Counted from the stretch's first letter, positions 1 through 12,685 are shown. The stretch is 64,000 bases of DNA from Magnolia sinica (GCF_029962835.1 NC_080586.1:71053001-71117000), one strand, 5' to 3'. Numbers and translations: made by a program. Notes: generated by a model not told the origin, from the sequence alone.

Positions 1-127
1 TTTGGAATCCGACTGTCCCCATGAAATATCAAGAGGTGTTGAATGTGCTCCAAAAGGTTACTGTTAATATTCCTCTGCTTGATGCCATTAGACAAATTCC
101 ATCATATGCTAAATATCTCAAGGACTT

Positions 128-695
128 ATGCACTGTAAAGAGGAAATTAAATGTGCACAAAAGATCTTCCTTACTGAGAAAGTGAGCACTATCATTCAAC
201 AAAGGGCAGTACCCAAATACAAAGACCTGGGAAATTCCACCATTCCTTTTATTATTGAGAATTTTCAAATTGAGCATGCTTTGCTAGATTTGAGTGCAAG
301 TGTCAACTTAATTAGTACCTTATTCGGTTTACAAATAAATGGGGTTATGCGAGCTTAAACTAACCACGATTACACTCCAACTCACTGACCACTCCATTAA
401 GGTACCAAGGAGAATTTTAGAGGGCGTGCTAGTCTAAGTGGAGAAATTCTACTACCCCATAGGTTTTATTGTACTAGACACTGAAATATGTGTAAATGCT
501 AATGCTCAAGTTCCCATCATTTTAGGCCGCCCATTCCTAGCAACTTCAAATGCAATCATAAATTGTAGGAATGAAATGATGAACTTGTCTTTTGGTAACA
601 TGACTTTAGAGTTAAATATTTTTAATATATGTAAGCAGCCCATTGATAATAATGAAATCCATGAGCTGAATTTCATGGACTACTTAATAGAATAA
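128..695 (+). pseudogene. Gypsy aspartic protease region (relic)
   Basis: Two ORF pieces (128-358 and 438-695) are parts of one retropepsin domain. The first contains HALLDLSASVNLIS, where Gypsy proteases of this branch normally read DLGAS, so the residue after the catalytic Asp-Leu is Ser instead of Gly. The second contains VPIILGRPFLATSNAIINC, the usual C-terminal part (ILGRPFLAT). A stop near 356-358 and a frame break separate them. The product would have cut the element's own polyprotein. It is certain as a retroelement protease relic and non-functional. Confidence 0.82.
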
Positions 696-701
696 GAGAA
701 A

Positions 702-2568
702 TTGGAACCTAGTTTGACTAACGAATTGATTCAAGTCTTTGGAGATTTAAAAAATTCTGATTTAGAAAAAGTGCTTGATGAAATTTGTGATGATAATGAG
801 AGCACTACTACTCAGGACATTGGTATGTACCAATGGAGACCGCGCGCTCAAATCCTATCTATCGAGGACTCGCAACCTCTGCCATCACCAACCAATATTC
901 CAAAGCTTTATTTAAAACCACTTCCAAATGAGCTTAAGTATGTATACTTAGGTGAAAATAAAACTTATTCTGTGATGATCTCTTCATTTTTATATAAGGA
1001 TCAAGAGATTAAATTGTTAAATGTTCTAAGGGACCACAAAGGATCCTTGGGCTGGACCATTTCTGACATCAAGGGTATAAGCCCTTCCATATGCACCCAT
1101 CGGATCCACCTCGACGAGGACGCCAAACTAATTGGACAACCTCAAAGGCGTCTCAATTCAAACATGATAAAAGTTATAAAAAATGAAGTGATCAAATTAT
1201 TGGATGTCGGAATCATCTACCCAATATCCGATAGTGTTTGGGTGAGTACAACTCAAGTAGTTTCAAATAAATCTGGAATAACTACTGTGCAGAATTCTAA
1301 TAATGAACTCACACTAACACGTGTCACCACTGGTTGGCGTGTTTGGATTGACTATAGAAAATTGAATCAGGTCACAAAGAATGACCATTTCCCTCTACCA
1401 TTCATTGATCAAGTTTTAAAGAGGGTAGCAGGTTACTCATTCTGTCACGCCCCAAACTCGGAAACCGGGCTTACAAAATTCCCGATCGCCAAATCCGGCG
1501 CCGACAGCCTCCGTAGAACCATTTGGCACATTTGCTTTCAAACGGATGTCATTTGAATTGTGTAACGCCCCAGCAACTTTCCAATGGTGTATATTAAGTA
1601 TTTTTTTCAAATATGGTTAGGAAGTTTCTTGAGGTTTTCATGGATGACTTCTCTGTATTTGGGAGTAGTTTTGAGGAATGTCTCAACAATTTATCTCTTG
1701 TCTTGTCTAGGTGAAGAGAAACACTTTGTCTTAAATTGGGAGAAATGTCATTTCATGGTTCAAAAGGGAATTGTTTTGGGCCATATTATCTCCAAAAATG
1801 GAATTGAGGTAATCGCTCAAAACTCGACATTATTACTAATCTGCCTATCTCCCGAACTGTTAGAGATATTAGATCACTTATAGGGCACGCTGGTTTCTAT
1901 AAAAGATTCATTAAGGACTTTAGTGTCATTACTAGACTCTTCATTAATCTTCTTCAAAAGAATGTTCTATTTAAGTGGACAGATGAGTGTGCAAGTGTCT
2001 CTAATAAAATTAAATCATCCCTTACCACTGCACCTATCATGTGTCCACCAAATTGGACACTTCCTTTAGAACTAATGTGCGATACAAGTAATTATGCCAT
2101 ATGGGCTGTTTTGGGCCAAAGGAAAGATAAACAGCCCTATATTATTCACTATGCGAGTAGAACTCTAAACTCGGCCCAAGTGACTACTCAACAACTAAAA
2201 AAGAGTTACTTGTAGTAGTTTTTGCTTTGGATAAGTTTAGGTCTTATTTGCTTGGATCTAAAGTGGTCATTTTCACGGACCACTCAGCTTTGAAATATTT
2301 GTTATCTAAGAAGAATGCAAAACCGAGACTTTTGAGATGGATCCTCCTACTTCAAGAATTTGACTTAGAAATAAAAAATAAGAAAAGAGTAGAAAACGTA
2401 GTGGCCGATCACCTTTCCAAATTGGTGTTAGATGATTCCACTGAAGAGATGCATATCCAGGACACTTTCCCTAATGAACAATTATTTGTGATCTCCAAAT
2501 TGCCTTGGTATGCGGATATAGTGAACTATCTTATAACGAGAAAAATGTCATATCATTGGAAGTTATAA
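702..2568 (+). pseudogene. Gypsy reverse transcriptase and RNase H (relic)
   Basis: The linker and RT N-terminal part are open at 702-1440, including QPQRRLNSNM, VIKLLDVGIIYPISDS and WRVWIDYRKLNQVTKNDHFPLPFIDQVL. At about 1443 the frame runs into a foreign 74-bp patch (separate entry). RT homology resumes at about 1520 with PFGTFAFKRMSFELCNAPATFQ, and the active-site motif FMDDF is readable at about 1637-1651. RNase H follows, with DTSNYAIWAVLGQRKD near 2088, then FTDHSALKYLLSKK and ENVVADHLSKL in the ORF 2227-2568. At least three frame changes and several stops interrupt the domain. Confidence 0.88.
1443..1516 (+). repeat. 74-bp patch of a TGTCACGCCCC-type LTR replacing part of the RT
   Basis: The segment begins TGTCACGCCCCAAACTCGG and ends GACAGCCTCCGTAG. 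It matches the first ~75 bases of the LTR that starts at 62816, with the same order of short blocks (cacgccccaaac, cccgatcgcc, cgacagcctccgtag). It occupies the place of about 26 RT codons that normally carry the first catalytic aspartate segment (FLDGYSGY) between AGYSF and PFGTFAF. It is therefore a substitution rather than a simple insertion. Confidence 0.75.
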
Positions 2569-2639
2569 GATAAGAAGCATTTTGAAACCAATGTTAGGAA
2601 CTTCTTCTGGGATGACCCGTATTTATATAAATATGAGAC

Positions 2640-3756
2640 TGATTAGATTTTTAGACGTTGTGTCCCAGAGGATGAAGTTCAGAGTGTTATTTTCTTTTGT
2701 CACATGGAAGCATGTGGTGACCATTTTTTTCTAAGAAAACCACTGCAAAAATCATGCGGTGTGGTTTTTACTGGCACACCATGTTTAAAGACACCCATGC
2801 TTTCTGTATTGCTTGTGATAAATGTCAAAAGTTAGGAAGAGTATCCCGGTGCAACATGATGCATTTATCCCCAATTTTATCATTGAAGATTTTTTAATGT
2901 TAGGGTATTGATTTTATGGGCCCATTTCCATCTTCTTTTGAATTTCTTTATATATTGGTTGGTGTGGACTATGTTTCAAAGTGAATTGATATAATTTCAA
3001 GTAGGACCAATGATAATAAAGTGGTCATACGATTCCTTAAGGAAAATATTTTTTCTAGATTTGGAACTCAAAAGGCCATCATCAGTGATGACAGGTCTCA
3101 CTTTTGTAATAGGACATTTGAGGCTTTGATGAAGAAATATGACATCAAGCATAAAGTGAGCACCCCATACTACCCACAAACGAGTGGGCAAGCTGAGGTT
3201 TCTAATCCGTAAATCAAACACATTTTTGAGAAAACTATAAGGCCAGATAGGAAGGATTGGTCCCTCAGACTATCCGATGCTTTATGGGCTTATAGGATTG
3301 CTTATAAGACCCCGATTGGAATGTCTCCATACAGATTGGTGTATGGGAAGGATTGTCACTTGCCTGTGGAATTGGAACATAGAGCCTACTGGGCAATAAA
3401 GAAATTAAACTTTGATATGGACCGAGCAAGTGGACAAAAGAAATTAGAGTTGAATGAATTACAGGAACTGAGGAGAGACTCCTATAAAAATTCTAAAATC
3501 TACAAAGAGAGGATCAAAGCTTTTCATGACCAAAATATTTTGAGGAAAAATTTTGAACTTCAGCAAAATGTCCCATTGTACAATTTTCGTCTCCAGTTCT
3601 TTCCGGAAAAATTAAGATCAAGATGGATGGGCCCCTTCATTGTGAAGAATGTTTATATTCATGGGGCTGTTGAAATTGAGAATCCACATAATGGCAATGT
3701 GTGCAACGTTAATGGTCAGAGATTGAAGCCTTATATGGAAAACTTTCATTTGGGAT
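2640..3756 (+). pseudogene. Gypsy integrase (relic)
   Basis: The catalytic core is readable from about 2905 (GIDFMGPFPSSFEFLYILVG). It continues with SDDRSHFCNRTFEALMKKY at about 3084 and YYPQTSGQAEVSN at about 3169, which carry the second Asp and the Glu of the D,D-35-E triad. A stop at 3210-3212 breaks the frame. The C-terminal part is open at 3321-3756 ([20 protein letters not shown] to [12 protein letters not shown]). It has the GKxCHLPVE and GPF motifs typical of Athila-like integrases and ends in a TAA at 3757-3759. No chromodomain follows. Confidence 0.88.
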
Positions 3757-3759
3757 AAG

Positions 3760-5088
3760 AGTCCATCCCTCTTTATGAGCCAGAATATTCAAATTGGTGC
3801 TCCTAGTCTGACGGATCATTTGTGTAGGATTTGTATCATATTCAATTTTTTTTAGTGTCACCTAGCAGGTGAGTTCTTCATTATAGGTACTATCCACCAT
3901 TTCTTTTATTTTTATTGTTCTCTATATTGCATTATCATTACATTAGGGACAATGTAGATTTTAGGTTGGGGGTGTGGATAGTCATCCATGTGAGGTTTTT
4001 TTTAAGTTTCAATTTTTTTTTAAAGGTTTTTGAGAAATTTTTTCAACATTTTAAAAATAATATATACAAGAATGTGAACATGATATTATACGAATTCCAA
4101 AGACAAAGTTAATACTTTGTCTAGGTCGATAGTAGTTAGAATTCTGATAACTGCAAATTATAGACTTGAGTTCAATTATCTAATCACTAGTTTAAAGTGA
4201 GTTGTAATTTGATGTACTGAATTCATAATACACCATATCTAACTAAGTGAGGAATGTGATATGTGAACTAGAATAACAACTTTTGATTTAAACAAGGTTG
4301 AATGAACTGGTACCATTGATATATGTTTAAAAGAGAGAATATTGAAGGAAAAAAAGTTATGGAAAAAAAAAATTATTATAGAGCATGAATGCAATGACCA
4401 TAACAATCGTGTCAGTAATTCGGAGTATGAATACTTAAGTGTCCATTACTGTTACCATTACAAGTATGATACCTTATGTTATAAAGCAAACCTGGTGAGA
4501 ATCTTCATCTAAGGGTGGTCTATAATAATAAGGATATGATAAAAGAAAAAATGTCATGAAGGAAATGAAATAACTAGAGATTTCATATTCTTGGGATGAT
4601 TGAAAAGAGTTAGGATAAAGAACATGCATATTTCTCAAAGTTAGACTAGTGTCACGGAGCACCTAAGGATATTGGATCATAATTATTCTAAATTTTGATT
4701 AGGTTTCTGAACTCAAAGATATAATGGATTAAGAAATTAAGATTCTAACTAACTTCAGACTTAGGGTAAGTATTATTTTGTTTTGGAATTCACATGATGA
4801 ATTGAGACATAATTGTATAAATTTCTGAGTGTTGAACTATTTTTCATATTTTCAATATTTGTGGGTAACATTTCTGAAAACCTTCATAAGACTATAACTC
4901 GTCCACTAGGAAAAACTTAGGGGTTTAAAGGCTTGTTGCATATGCTAAATGCAATCAAGATTACCTACGAAAGGGGTGTAATTAGAATTTTATTTTAATT
5001 TTAATTTTGTTTCTAGAATTAATTTTTATTTTTATTTTTTTTTCTTCGCTTATTTTGCTCGAGACTAGCAAAATGCTGGTTGGGGGTG
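3760..5088 (+). other. Non-coding 3' region of the Athila-like element with two polypurine-tract-like sites
   Basis: This AT-rich stretch lies between the integrase stop and the 3' LTR and has no convincing ORF. The string GGTTGGGGGTGTG occurs at about 3964-3976 and again at about 5078-5090. The second is directly followed by the LTR start and is the likely plus-strand primer site. Athila elements usually have a spacer of this sort between pol and LTR. Confidence 0.6.
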
Positions 5089-5907
5089 TGTTAAGACTCA
5101 AATATCACATAATTTTCTCCATTTATATCTTAGTTTTATGAATATGAATCAGCTTAATATTCTATTTTACTCATGTATGTGTTGCAAAGTGAATTTAAGT
5201 GCTTAGATTGAAAATTTGTATTAAAAGTATGAATTTGATGCTCAAGAATCACCAAGGCAAGGGATAGATCTTAGGAGATAAAGATTGAAGAATTCACATG
5301 CCAATGATCTAAGAAAACCAAGTGAAGAATGAAGAGAATCAAAAATTTGAAGTGAATAATCCTGAAATTGTCCTGAAAAAGTGTATTCTAAACTCTAAAG
5401 TCTATTTTGAAAAACTGTGCAGCGTAAAACCTTTTTTAAATAAACTGTGCAGTGAGAAGTCTATTTTAAAAAACTGTGAATATTTGAAGCGGTTTCTAGA
5501 GTTTTTCAACTTTGTACGAAAATTGGAGTTTCGTACTAATAAATAGGGCTTCCCAGGGCATTTCTAAGCATCATTAAAAGCATTCAAGAGCAATATTTAA
5601 GGTTTTTAAAGGGTTTTCAATTTTATAAGTTATTTTTTTCCCTTTTAGATATTTTCTATTTGCATTTATTTCTTTTTTGTTGCTTTCTTTTTCTATTATA
5701 GTTATGTTTTTCTAAGTTTCCTCTAACCCAAGCTAGAAGTGAAGCATAAGGGTTTAATAATTCTTTAAGTTATGACGATTAATTGTTTTATTACTCAGTT
5801 TGTTTTGCATTTGATTTTCTCCTTCTCGCAATACATCTCCCTGTGGGATCGACCCTGTATTCACATGATATTACTTACGAACCTCTGCACTTAGAGGCAA
5901 GCAATCA
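5089..5907 (+). repeat. 3' LTR of the Athila-like element
   Basis: The LTR starts TGTTAAGACTCAAAT right after a G-rich polypurine tract. It contains the block TCCCTGTGGGATCGACCCTGT near 5839, which is typical of LTR 3' ends in the Athila/Tat branch, and it ends near GAGGCAAGCAATCA. The 5' border is well supported. The 3' border (CA at about 5907) is inferred because the partner LTR is outside the window. Confidence 0.65.
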
Positions 5908-7790
5908 ATGGTCCATATCAAAGGTTGGCCCCACATGATGAATTGTGGATGTGAAGGAGACCAAATTAACATACTAGAGGAATAAATACTTACAACGTTG
6001 GAAACCAAACATATTTTTTCTAACTTTTGACTTACCAAACATATTTATTGGCTGAATAAGTAGAAACTAAGATAAGCTACTTGTGGTCTAAACTAACTTA
6101 CAATCCAAACACCCCTAAAAAATCTCATGAGGGGGACACGAAAGGCCCCGTTTAATGAAGTTAGCTTGGGTTAGAGCATCTAAGCATAATATAAAGGTAT
6201 CTTTATCATGCAAAAACTAACTTTTGTATATGGGTTCTTTCTTCTCTCTTTTTTTTTTTTTTAATAGAGGGATTTTGGTATGTTTGTGTTTTTCCTAGTT
6301 CATTTCAGGTTTAGGATCACATATACAAGGTTTGGTTGGTAGTTTTGGGTTACAAAAGAAAACCATTTGCTCCATAATTTTCATGGTAGAAATCTTCACA
6401 TTTGTCTTCTCATGGTTGTTTCCACACCAATGAGGGATTCTTCTGCATTTTTCTTACTTTATTTCTTTCTTTAATGATTTCTGCATAATAGAGTTTGAAA
6501 TTCTTTTGAACTATGAATTAGTTCTATTAAACAAATTTATACTATGATTCATCTAAGTTTGATGTGGCATCAAAGTGGACAATTGAGAATAGAAATTCAA
6601 CAAATGACTTTTGATGATTATGGCCCATGTGTGAATTAATCCGATGGTCTAGATCATAGGACATAACCTAAAATGTTACATTGATAGAACAATCCTAACT
6701 GTGTGATTTGTGGATATAAATGGCTAGTTGGTAATCAGAACTATGTAAGGGAGTTTAGGTGATTAAGACCATTCAATTGATTTAAGGCTACGATGATCAC
6801 AAGACCTCATGATTTGGACAATCCATATTATAGTATTTTTATGGCATATCATGGGACTTCAACAAGCCCCTAAACTATTGTGCCTTTAATAGTTGCAATA
6901 TTTCTATTGAGTGAAATTTTTAGTAGGCCCCACCATGATGTGTATGTGAAATCTACTCCAACCATAAGATGCATCACCCTATTTAGGCCTAGGACCTAAA
7001 AGATAGGCTTATCCATGATTCAGGAGGGCCACATTGCCGGAAACAATGTAGAGGGGAATGTCTATCCTCCTAATTGTTTTCCTTAGAGTGGCTAACCTAA
7101 ATCACAAACCAACTGGATTTTTGTGCCTTGGGCCTGATAGTTAACACATTTAATAGTCGAAGTGGATTTCCCATACACTTAATGACGGGCCCACCAAAGC
7201 CAACCCCATTTCCTGAGGCACAACTTGCAAAATATCAGGAGGGTCTCTTTATACATCAAGGTGGACCCCACAGAGATATTGGATGAAAGAAATAGCCATC
7301 ATTTCAATTTGGTTGCTTTTCAGATTGAATTCACGTATCATTTCAAGCTAGCCAATCTCATTGACTTTCTCGATTAGATTTGATGTGGAATGGCGATAGA
7401 TTCTTTTCTACCATAAACAATAGTGCAATGAACTTGCATGAATAGAGTAGGACAGTCTATGGTACAAGAGTGCATGGGTTTTCCTATGGTTGGATATTTG
7501 CAACATTGGACCATATCAAAGCATGAGACCTTTTTGGTGGGCCCCACTATAAGAACTTTATTTAGTGGGCCTTACTGGTCAACGGTCTGGATTGTCATTC
7601 AGTTGGACTGGATGATTGGTAAACCAGTGGGCTCCACTTCAGGTGATGCGCTACGTAGTCTATCTGAACAACTTTGCGTACTAGGGCTAGAATGCTATAG
7701 TTGTGTTACGCAGACAACAATTTGAGTTGCACTAGGATGCTACAATGTGGAGCGTGGGAGAGAGAGTTGTGATGGGTTTCAAACTCTCTC
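5908..7790. other. Intergenic stretch, no gene recognised
   Basis: This is AT-rich DNA with scattered fragments of the dispersed repeat family whose text includes GGCCCCACCATGATGTGTATG (for example near 6930). Short ORFs here have no coding features that I recognise. A possible MITE end, GGCCCCGTTTAAT, lies near 6143. Confidence 0.5.
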
Positions 7791-7800
7791 TCCACAGATT

Positions 7801-7954
7801 CTATAAAAGAGAGCTGGGTCCCCAATTCTACACCACAGCAGAAATTCGAGTCTCATCTTGTGAATTATAGAAAGGGTGTGAAGGAGAGGAAGATCCCAAG
7901 CTCTACATGTATTCTGGTATTCTTATCCGGCTTTCATGGCGGCGTCTCAGCTAG
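7801..7954 (+). promoter_or_regulatory. Possible orphan gene start: TATA box, 5' UTR and tiny first exon
   Basis: A good TATA box (CTATAAAAGA, 7801-7810) is followed 126 bases later by an ATG at 7936. The ATG opens a six-codon-plus-one stretch (MAASQL) that ends in a consensus splice donor, CTAG|GTAAGC, at 7954/7955. I cannot link it to a downstream exon before the hydrolase gene. It could be a captured or abandoned promoter with first exon, or chance. Confidence 0.3.
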
Positions 7955-8302
7955 GTAAGCTATCCGACCCCTGATCGCCATGTCCCATGCACAGACAGAT
8001 CCGTGGGCCTATTTCGCATATAAATTAAGTCCCACACCCACTTGATAAATGATCTACATCAAAGGTGGGCTCACTTGATGGATGATCCACACCTAACTTC
8101 TAGTTTGATGGACGACCCCACCGAGCCAGGATTCATCTCCCTCTCTTAGTTTATGTTGACAAGACAGATGAGTAAAGAGACACCTTGATTTCCAAGTTTT
8201 GCTAGGTGTATTCAAACACATGTCACATTTAAAAATTGCCATTCTACCTTTCTTGACTATGAAAAAGGACAATCCAAACATGCTAATTCCAAGTATGCTT
8301 GG

Positions 8303-8460
8303 GTTCCAACTCATGGCTCAGTAGTAGATGGAGTGCGTTTCAATACTAAAGTTATGAGTTCAAGTAACCATATGGTGTGTCTCAGCCTTGGAATTAGGAG
8401 AATATACAACGTTAGTTCAAAGCTAGTCTTGGCCTATTGTCACCCCTAGCTTGATAGGTG
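8303..8460 (+). mobile_element. tRNA-derived SINE-like sequence
   Basis: The stretch opens with a tRNA-like A-box region (GGCTCAGTAGTAGATGG, about 8314) and a B-box-like sequence (GAGTTCAAGTAACC, about 8357) at tRNA spacing. Polymerase III SINEs start this way. The 3' end and target-site duplication were not resolved. Confidence 0.3.
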
Positions 8461-9848
8461 GCCTAATTTTCAAAAATCATATCTATGGGCATATTGAACC
8501 ATGGCTTTTCCTCGTTTTTATGAGAAAAGCGTTGGCTGGAATCATCTAGGAAATCATGCACTAGTGGGGGTCATCCAAACATATGTGCCACATGGTGTAA
8601 GTAGATAGTGAAGATACACCGCTATACAAAAATGAACTTGGATTCACCGGTGGCCCCTCCGGTACCGAGTTTGGCATTGTTCATGGGCACGGATTAGGTG
8701 CTACCCTGTCAGGATGGAGCTAAAGACAGATGGTCATGTCAGAGGCTTTGTGAGACCGAGTGTGATCTATAAGTTTTATCCATGCCATTTGTCTATTTTG
8801 AAAGATCATTTTAACTCAAGAGCCTAAAAAGAGGCGGATCAAAGGCTCAAGTAGACCATATATACCACATGAAGTAGTAAAGATTTAAAGCCGGTTGATG
8901 AGAACTTCTTGAGGCCTACAAAAGTTTTAGATCAAGCCAAGATTTATTTCTTCCCTTCATAAAGTCTCGATGTCTTTGTGAACAAGTTGGATGGCAAATA
9001 AACATCACCATGAGCCTTATGGTGTTTTCAATGGTAAGAGTTCAATCCATACCACTTTATGTAGTGTTTTATACTTGGGCCTTCTATCTACCTTCATTTT
9101 GGGATCATGCCCAAAAATGATCTTTAAAAATAGATTGACGGCATGGCTATGTCCCAGTGGGGGTAGTACCCAATCCGCCCCCATTGATGGGGGTACTAGA
9201 AAAGCTTCTTGGGCTATACCATGATGCACGTATTTTATTTGTATCATTTTTCTATATCACGTTAGGGGCATGAGGCCAATCCATAGCTCAAGTAAACTGC
9301 ACCGTAGGAAGCAATGGAGATTGAATGATTACTGCTGAAAACATGGCCACAAAAGTTTTGAATCAGGCTTATATTTGTACTTTCCCTCCATCCATATTTA
9401 TATGACTTTATGACCGGGTTGGATGACTAATAAATATCATAGTGGGCCCTACAATTTTTTAACAGTGGCTTTAATTATCCATCCTATTTTGCGGAGTGGT
9501 CCACTTGATCTTTGGATCTACTATATTTTTGGGCTCATACTAAAATGAGCTGTAACACATACATCACAGTGTGCTATTAAACTTTACCAGCGCCGACCTT
9601 CCAACCCTCGAAGGGTCGCTACGGAATCCGAGACCCCAAAATATTGGGTGGACAACAGTCCTCCACAGCTGACATCAGCAGTGATGCCATTCAACCACTT
9701 TCATAAAAGATATTCATTCAATCACTTTCATAAAAGATCCTCTGGAGACCTGGAGACTTCGCCATGAATGTCAGGCAACAAAATTTATAAACGGAAGCGA
9801 ATTAGCTACTAGCGAGACACCTGCCGAAGTGACGCCACTAACTTATGT

Positions 9849-10268
9849 GGGCACCACCATGATGTATGTTTTGTATCCACACCATTCATCCATTTGGAAA
9901 GATCATTCTAGGTCATGAGCTAAAAAATGAGTCAGATACAAAGCTCTAGTGGACCCCCCCACAAAAAATAGTAGGGAGAGTGACACCCACCATTAAAAAC
10001 TTTTAAGAACCACAGAAATTTCTGATCAATCCAGTATTTGTGTTTTCCTTTCTTTCATGTCTGTCTTAACTTATGAACACGTTGGATGTCAAGTAAACAT
10101 CATGGTGGACCTTAGTAAGGTTCCAACAGTGGGCGTCACTCTCCTCACTGTTTTCTGCAGTGGGTTCACTCTAACTTTAGATCTACCTAATTCTTTTGCT
10201 CATGCCCTAAAATAATCTCTCCAAGTGGATGGACGATATGGATGCAACACATACATCATAATAGGGCC
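9849..10268. repeat. Foldback-type dispersed repeat, full-length copy
   Basis: The left end reads GGGCACCACCATGATGTATG. The right end is a near reverse complement, ending ACACATACATCATAATAGGGCCC, so the unit has terminal inverted repeats of about 30 bases around a 360-base core (..CATTTGGAAAGATCATT..GTTGGATGTCAAGTAAAC..). Comparable units are at 54435-54817, 12010-12522 (interrupted), 52645-53050 and 55088-55613 (interrupted). I see no coding capacity; a MITE is the simplest reading. Confidence 0.6.
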
Positions 10269-12009
10269 CAGAACCTGATGACATCCGCATGATATTTGGA
10301 TCTGCTTCATTTTTAGGATCATGCCTTGACCTTTCAAAACGGTTGAACTGCATGGTTTTAAGAAACATACAACATTGTGAGCCCCACAGCCAGGGTTCTT
10401 ACCCACCTCCGCTCGCTCCCTATTCGGAAGGGCTTTTGGATTTATAAGGGATCTCGACAGCAAAATTCTTCAAAAATTCACAATTCTACGGCCCACGTCA
10501 TTGATTTTGACAGCTACACTCTTCAAAAATTACAATTCCACATCTGACGTCATCAATCAGGCCAGTCTACGAACTTTTATTGAAAAATCCAGACCCGTTT
10601 GTTTTAAGTGTAAATTCGGATAATTATGATAAAAGCATAATAATGAAAAGCTTCGAGTTTGGAAAATTAGCTGCATTTCAGCTTAAACTTCAAACCAAAT
10701 TCAAATCAATGAAAGTAAAAACTCCGTAGGCCTCACCATGATCTATGTGTTATATCCACGCCATTCATTCAGTTTCTTAGATCATTTTGTGGAATGGGCT
10801 AAAAAATGAGATAGATCTAAAGCTCAAGTGAACCACATCACAGAAAATGATAGATTCAATGGTAGATTATTCCTACAGCTTCAGTTGCGTGGTCCACTTA
10901 AACTAAAGATTTGCCTTACTTTTAGGCTTATGTCATGAAATGATATATGACAAAATGAATGAAGCTTAAGAAACAAACATTAAAGAGAGGTCGCATCATT
11001 TTTATCATAAAGACATCGTGCTTATGTCACATGCAAAATAAGAAATCTGTACCTGTCAAATCTCATTCAATAAATATAAAAGTATATACTTATTAAATTT
11101 ACATCCAATCAAATGGCCGATTTAAGCAATATGAATGAAATGACTCTAGGATTTTTTTTATTTTTTAAAAAATTCTGACTACAAAATTCTTCAAAAATTA
11201 TAATTTTACCAAGAAATACATGAATATAAAAAGATATTACCACGAACCCTATTTATATTTGTGGATTTTTTTTATTTTTTTAAAAATTTTGACTACAAAA
11301 TTCTTCAAAAATTATAATTTTACCAAGAAATACATGAATATAAACCATTTATATTTGTCTTTCTTTAGAAAGTAGCGACGTAGAGAATTGTAAGGCCCGT
11401 GCATTATTTATATGATATTAAGCTAGATGTACTCTCGAGTGATGTTTAAAAGAATAAAATATTTAGTTGATCTAAATATAAGGTTGGATGCATCTTGAAA
11501 ATGATACATACTTTTGGAAACATCAAAATTCACCTGCAAACCGTCCAGTGATTTGATTGGCAAGATCTTTGGTTCCGTAATAAAAATAAGATACCAGGGT
11601 ACGTTGGTAACTTCACTGCTCGATAAGTGCAATGACTTTGTGGAAGAGAATTACCAAGGTGCCCTCAATTAGTTTTTTTTTTTTTTTTTTTTTTAAGTAA
11701 TAAAGCCAATATAGTTAATTTTCTTTAAAAAGTAATAAAGCCTAGTTAATTTTTCTTTAAAAAATGATAAAGCCAAGAATGATGGGGTTATATGGTCTGT
11801 GTACGACATCCAACCTATATAAGATACGCACTCAAATATAGTAAATGCCGAAACAAAATATTAGCCTATCAAATCACTAATTATTTATGGTGATGTGAAT
11901 TATTTTTATGATGTGGCCCGCCCAACAATTAAACCCACCTTTTTTTATTGATCATCATGGTGAGGGACTGGGATTCAATAGTAACCCTTTAGTACCAGTT
12001 GAAGCACTA

Positions 12010-12522
12010 TGGGCATCATCGTAATATGTGTTTTATCCATACAATTCATCTATTTTAATAGCTTATTTTAGGGTATTTAAAAAATAAAGCAAATCTAAAT
12101 ATTAAGTAAACCACACCATATGAAATTATGGGAATTGAGTATCTATTGTTAAAAACTTATCATGGGCCACAATTTTGGATCAAGCTGATTTTTATTTTTG
12201 CCCTTCATCCAATTTTGTACGACCTTATAAATAAGTTGGCCGGAAAAAAAAAAAGCAATTGTGTGGGCCTACCACTGCTTCTTGTGATGTGGTATGCTTG
12301 AGCTTAGATCCACCTCATTTTACCCTAGTTTGAGCTCGTAGCATGAACGAAGGATTGAGTGAAGGATACCTTGTTTCAACACATAGGTCTTAGTATCAAT
12401 TCTCTCGTAGGGGTGGCTAACATTGAAGTGTAAAATGATTGTGTGCGTATTAACAAGCTAACTAAAGAAAAAAAATTATGAATGAATGACATGAATAAAA
12501 TACATACATCATGGTGGGCCTA
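12010..12522. repeat. Foldback-type dispersed repeat, interrupted by a SINE-like insert
   Basis: It starts GGGCATCATCGTAATATGTG and ends ATACATACATCATGGTGGGCC. It matches 54435-54817 except for about 120 extra bases (about 12354-12476) that are missing from the other copy. Confidence 0.6.
12354..12476 (+). mobile_element. SINE-like insert absent from the duplicate copy
   Basis: The 3' part reads GGGGTGGCTAACATTGAAGTG, then TATTAACAAGCTAACTAAAG and an A-rich tail. The same tail module occurs at 34655-34733 and, in reverse, at 55405-55510. The insert is flanked by ATGAACGAA and ATGAATGAA, a likely target-site duplication. The equivalent site in the downstream copy (near 54785) lacks it. Confidence 0.5.
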
Positions 12523-12685
12523 CAAATCTTTCCTAATACCAAATCAAATTTTTATCTCACGGTGAAGTGCTTCAGTAGGACACCATGGATGTCATACACA
12601 TGCAATTGGGCCTACAATTCTTAAGTTGAACACCTTTTTAAGAAAATAAATAAATAAAATATTTGGGCAATTTCACACCTTTGAG

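Larger units (their letters stand above)
1..5907 (+). mobile_element. Athila-like Ty3/Gypsy retrotransposon, 5' part outside window, decayed
   Basis: In order on the + strand I see remnants of protease (about 128-690), reverse transcriptase (about 702-1900), RNase H (about 2040-2560) and integrase (about 2640-3756). A 1.3-kb non-coding stretch and a 3' LTR follow. Protease-RT-RNase H-integrase order defines Ty3/Gypsy, and the protein wording (IILGRPFLATSNAI in the protease, TTGWRVWIDYRKLN in the RT) is that of the Athila/Tat branch. Gag and the 5' LTR lie before the window, so no target-site duplication can be checked. Frameshifts, stops and a replaced RT segment show that it is dead. The 5' and 3' limits of each domain are approximate. 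Confidence 0.9.
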
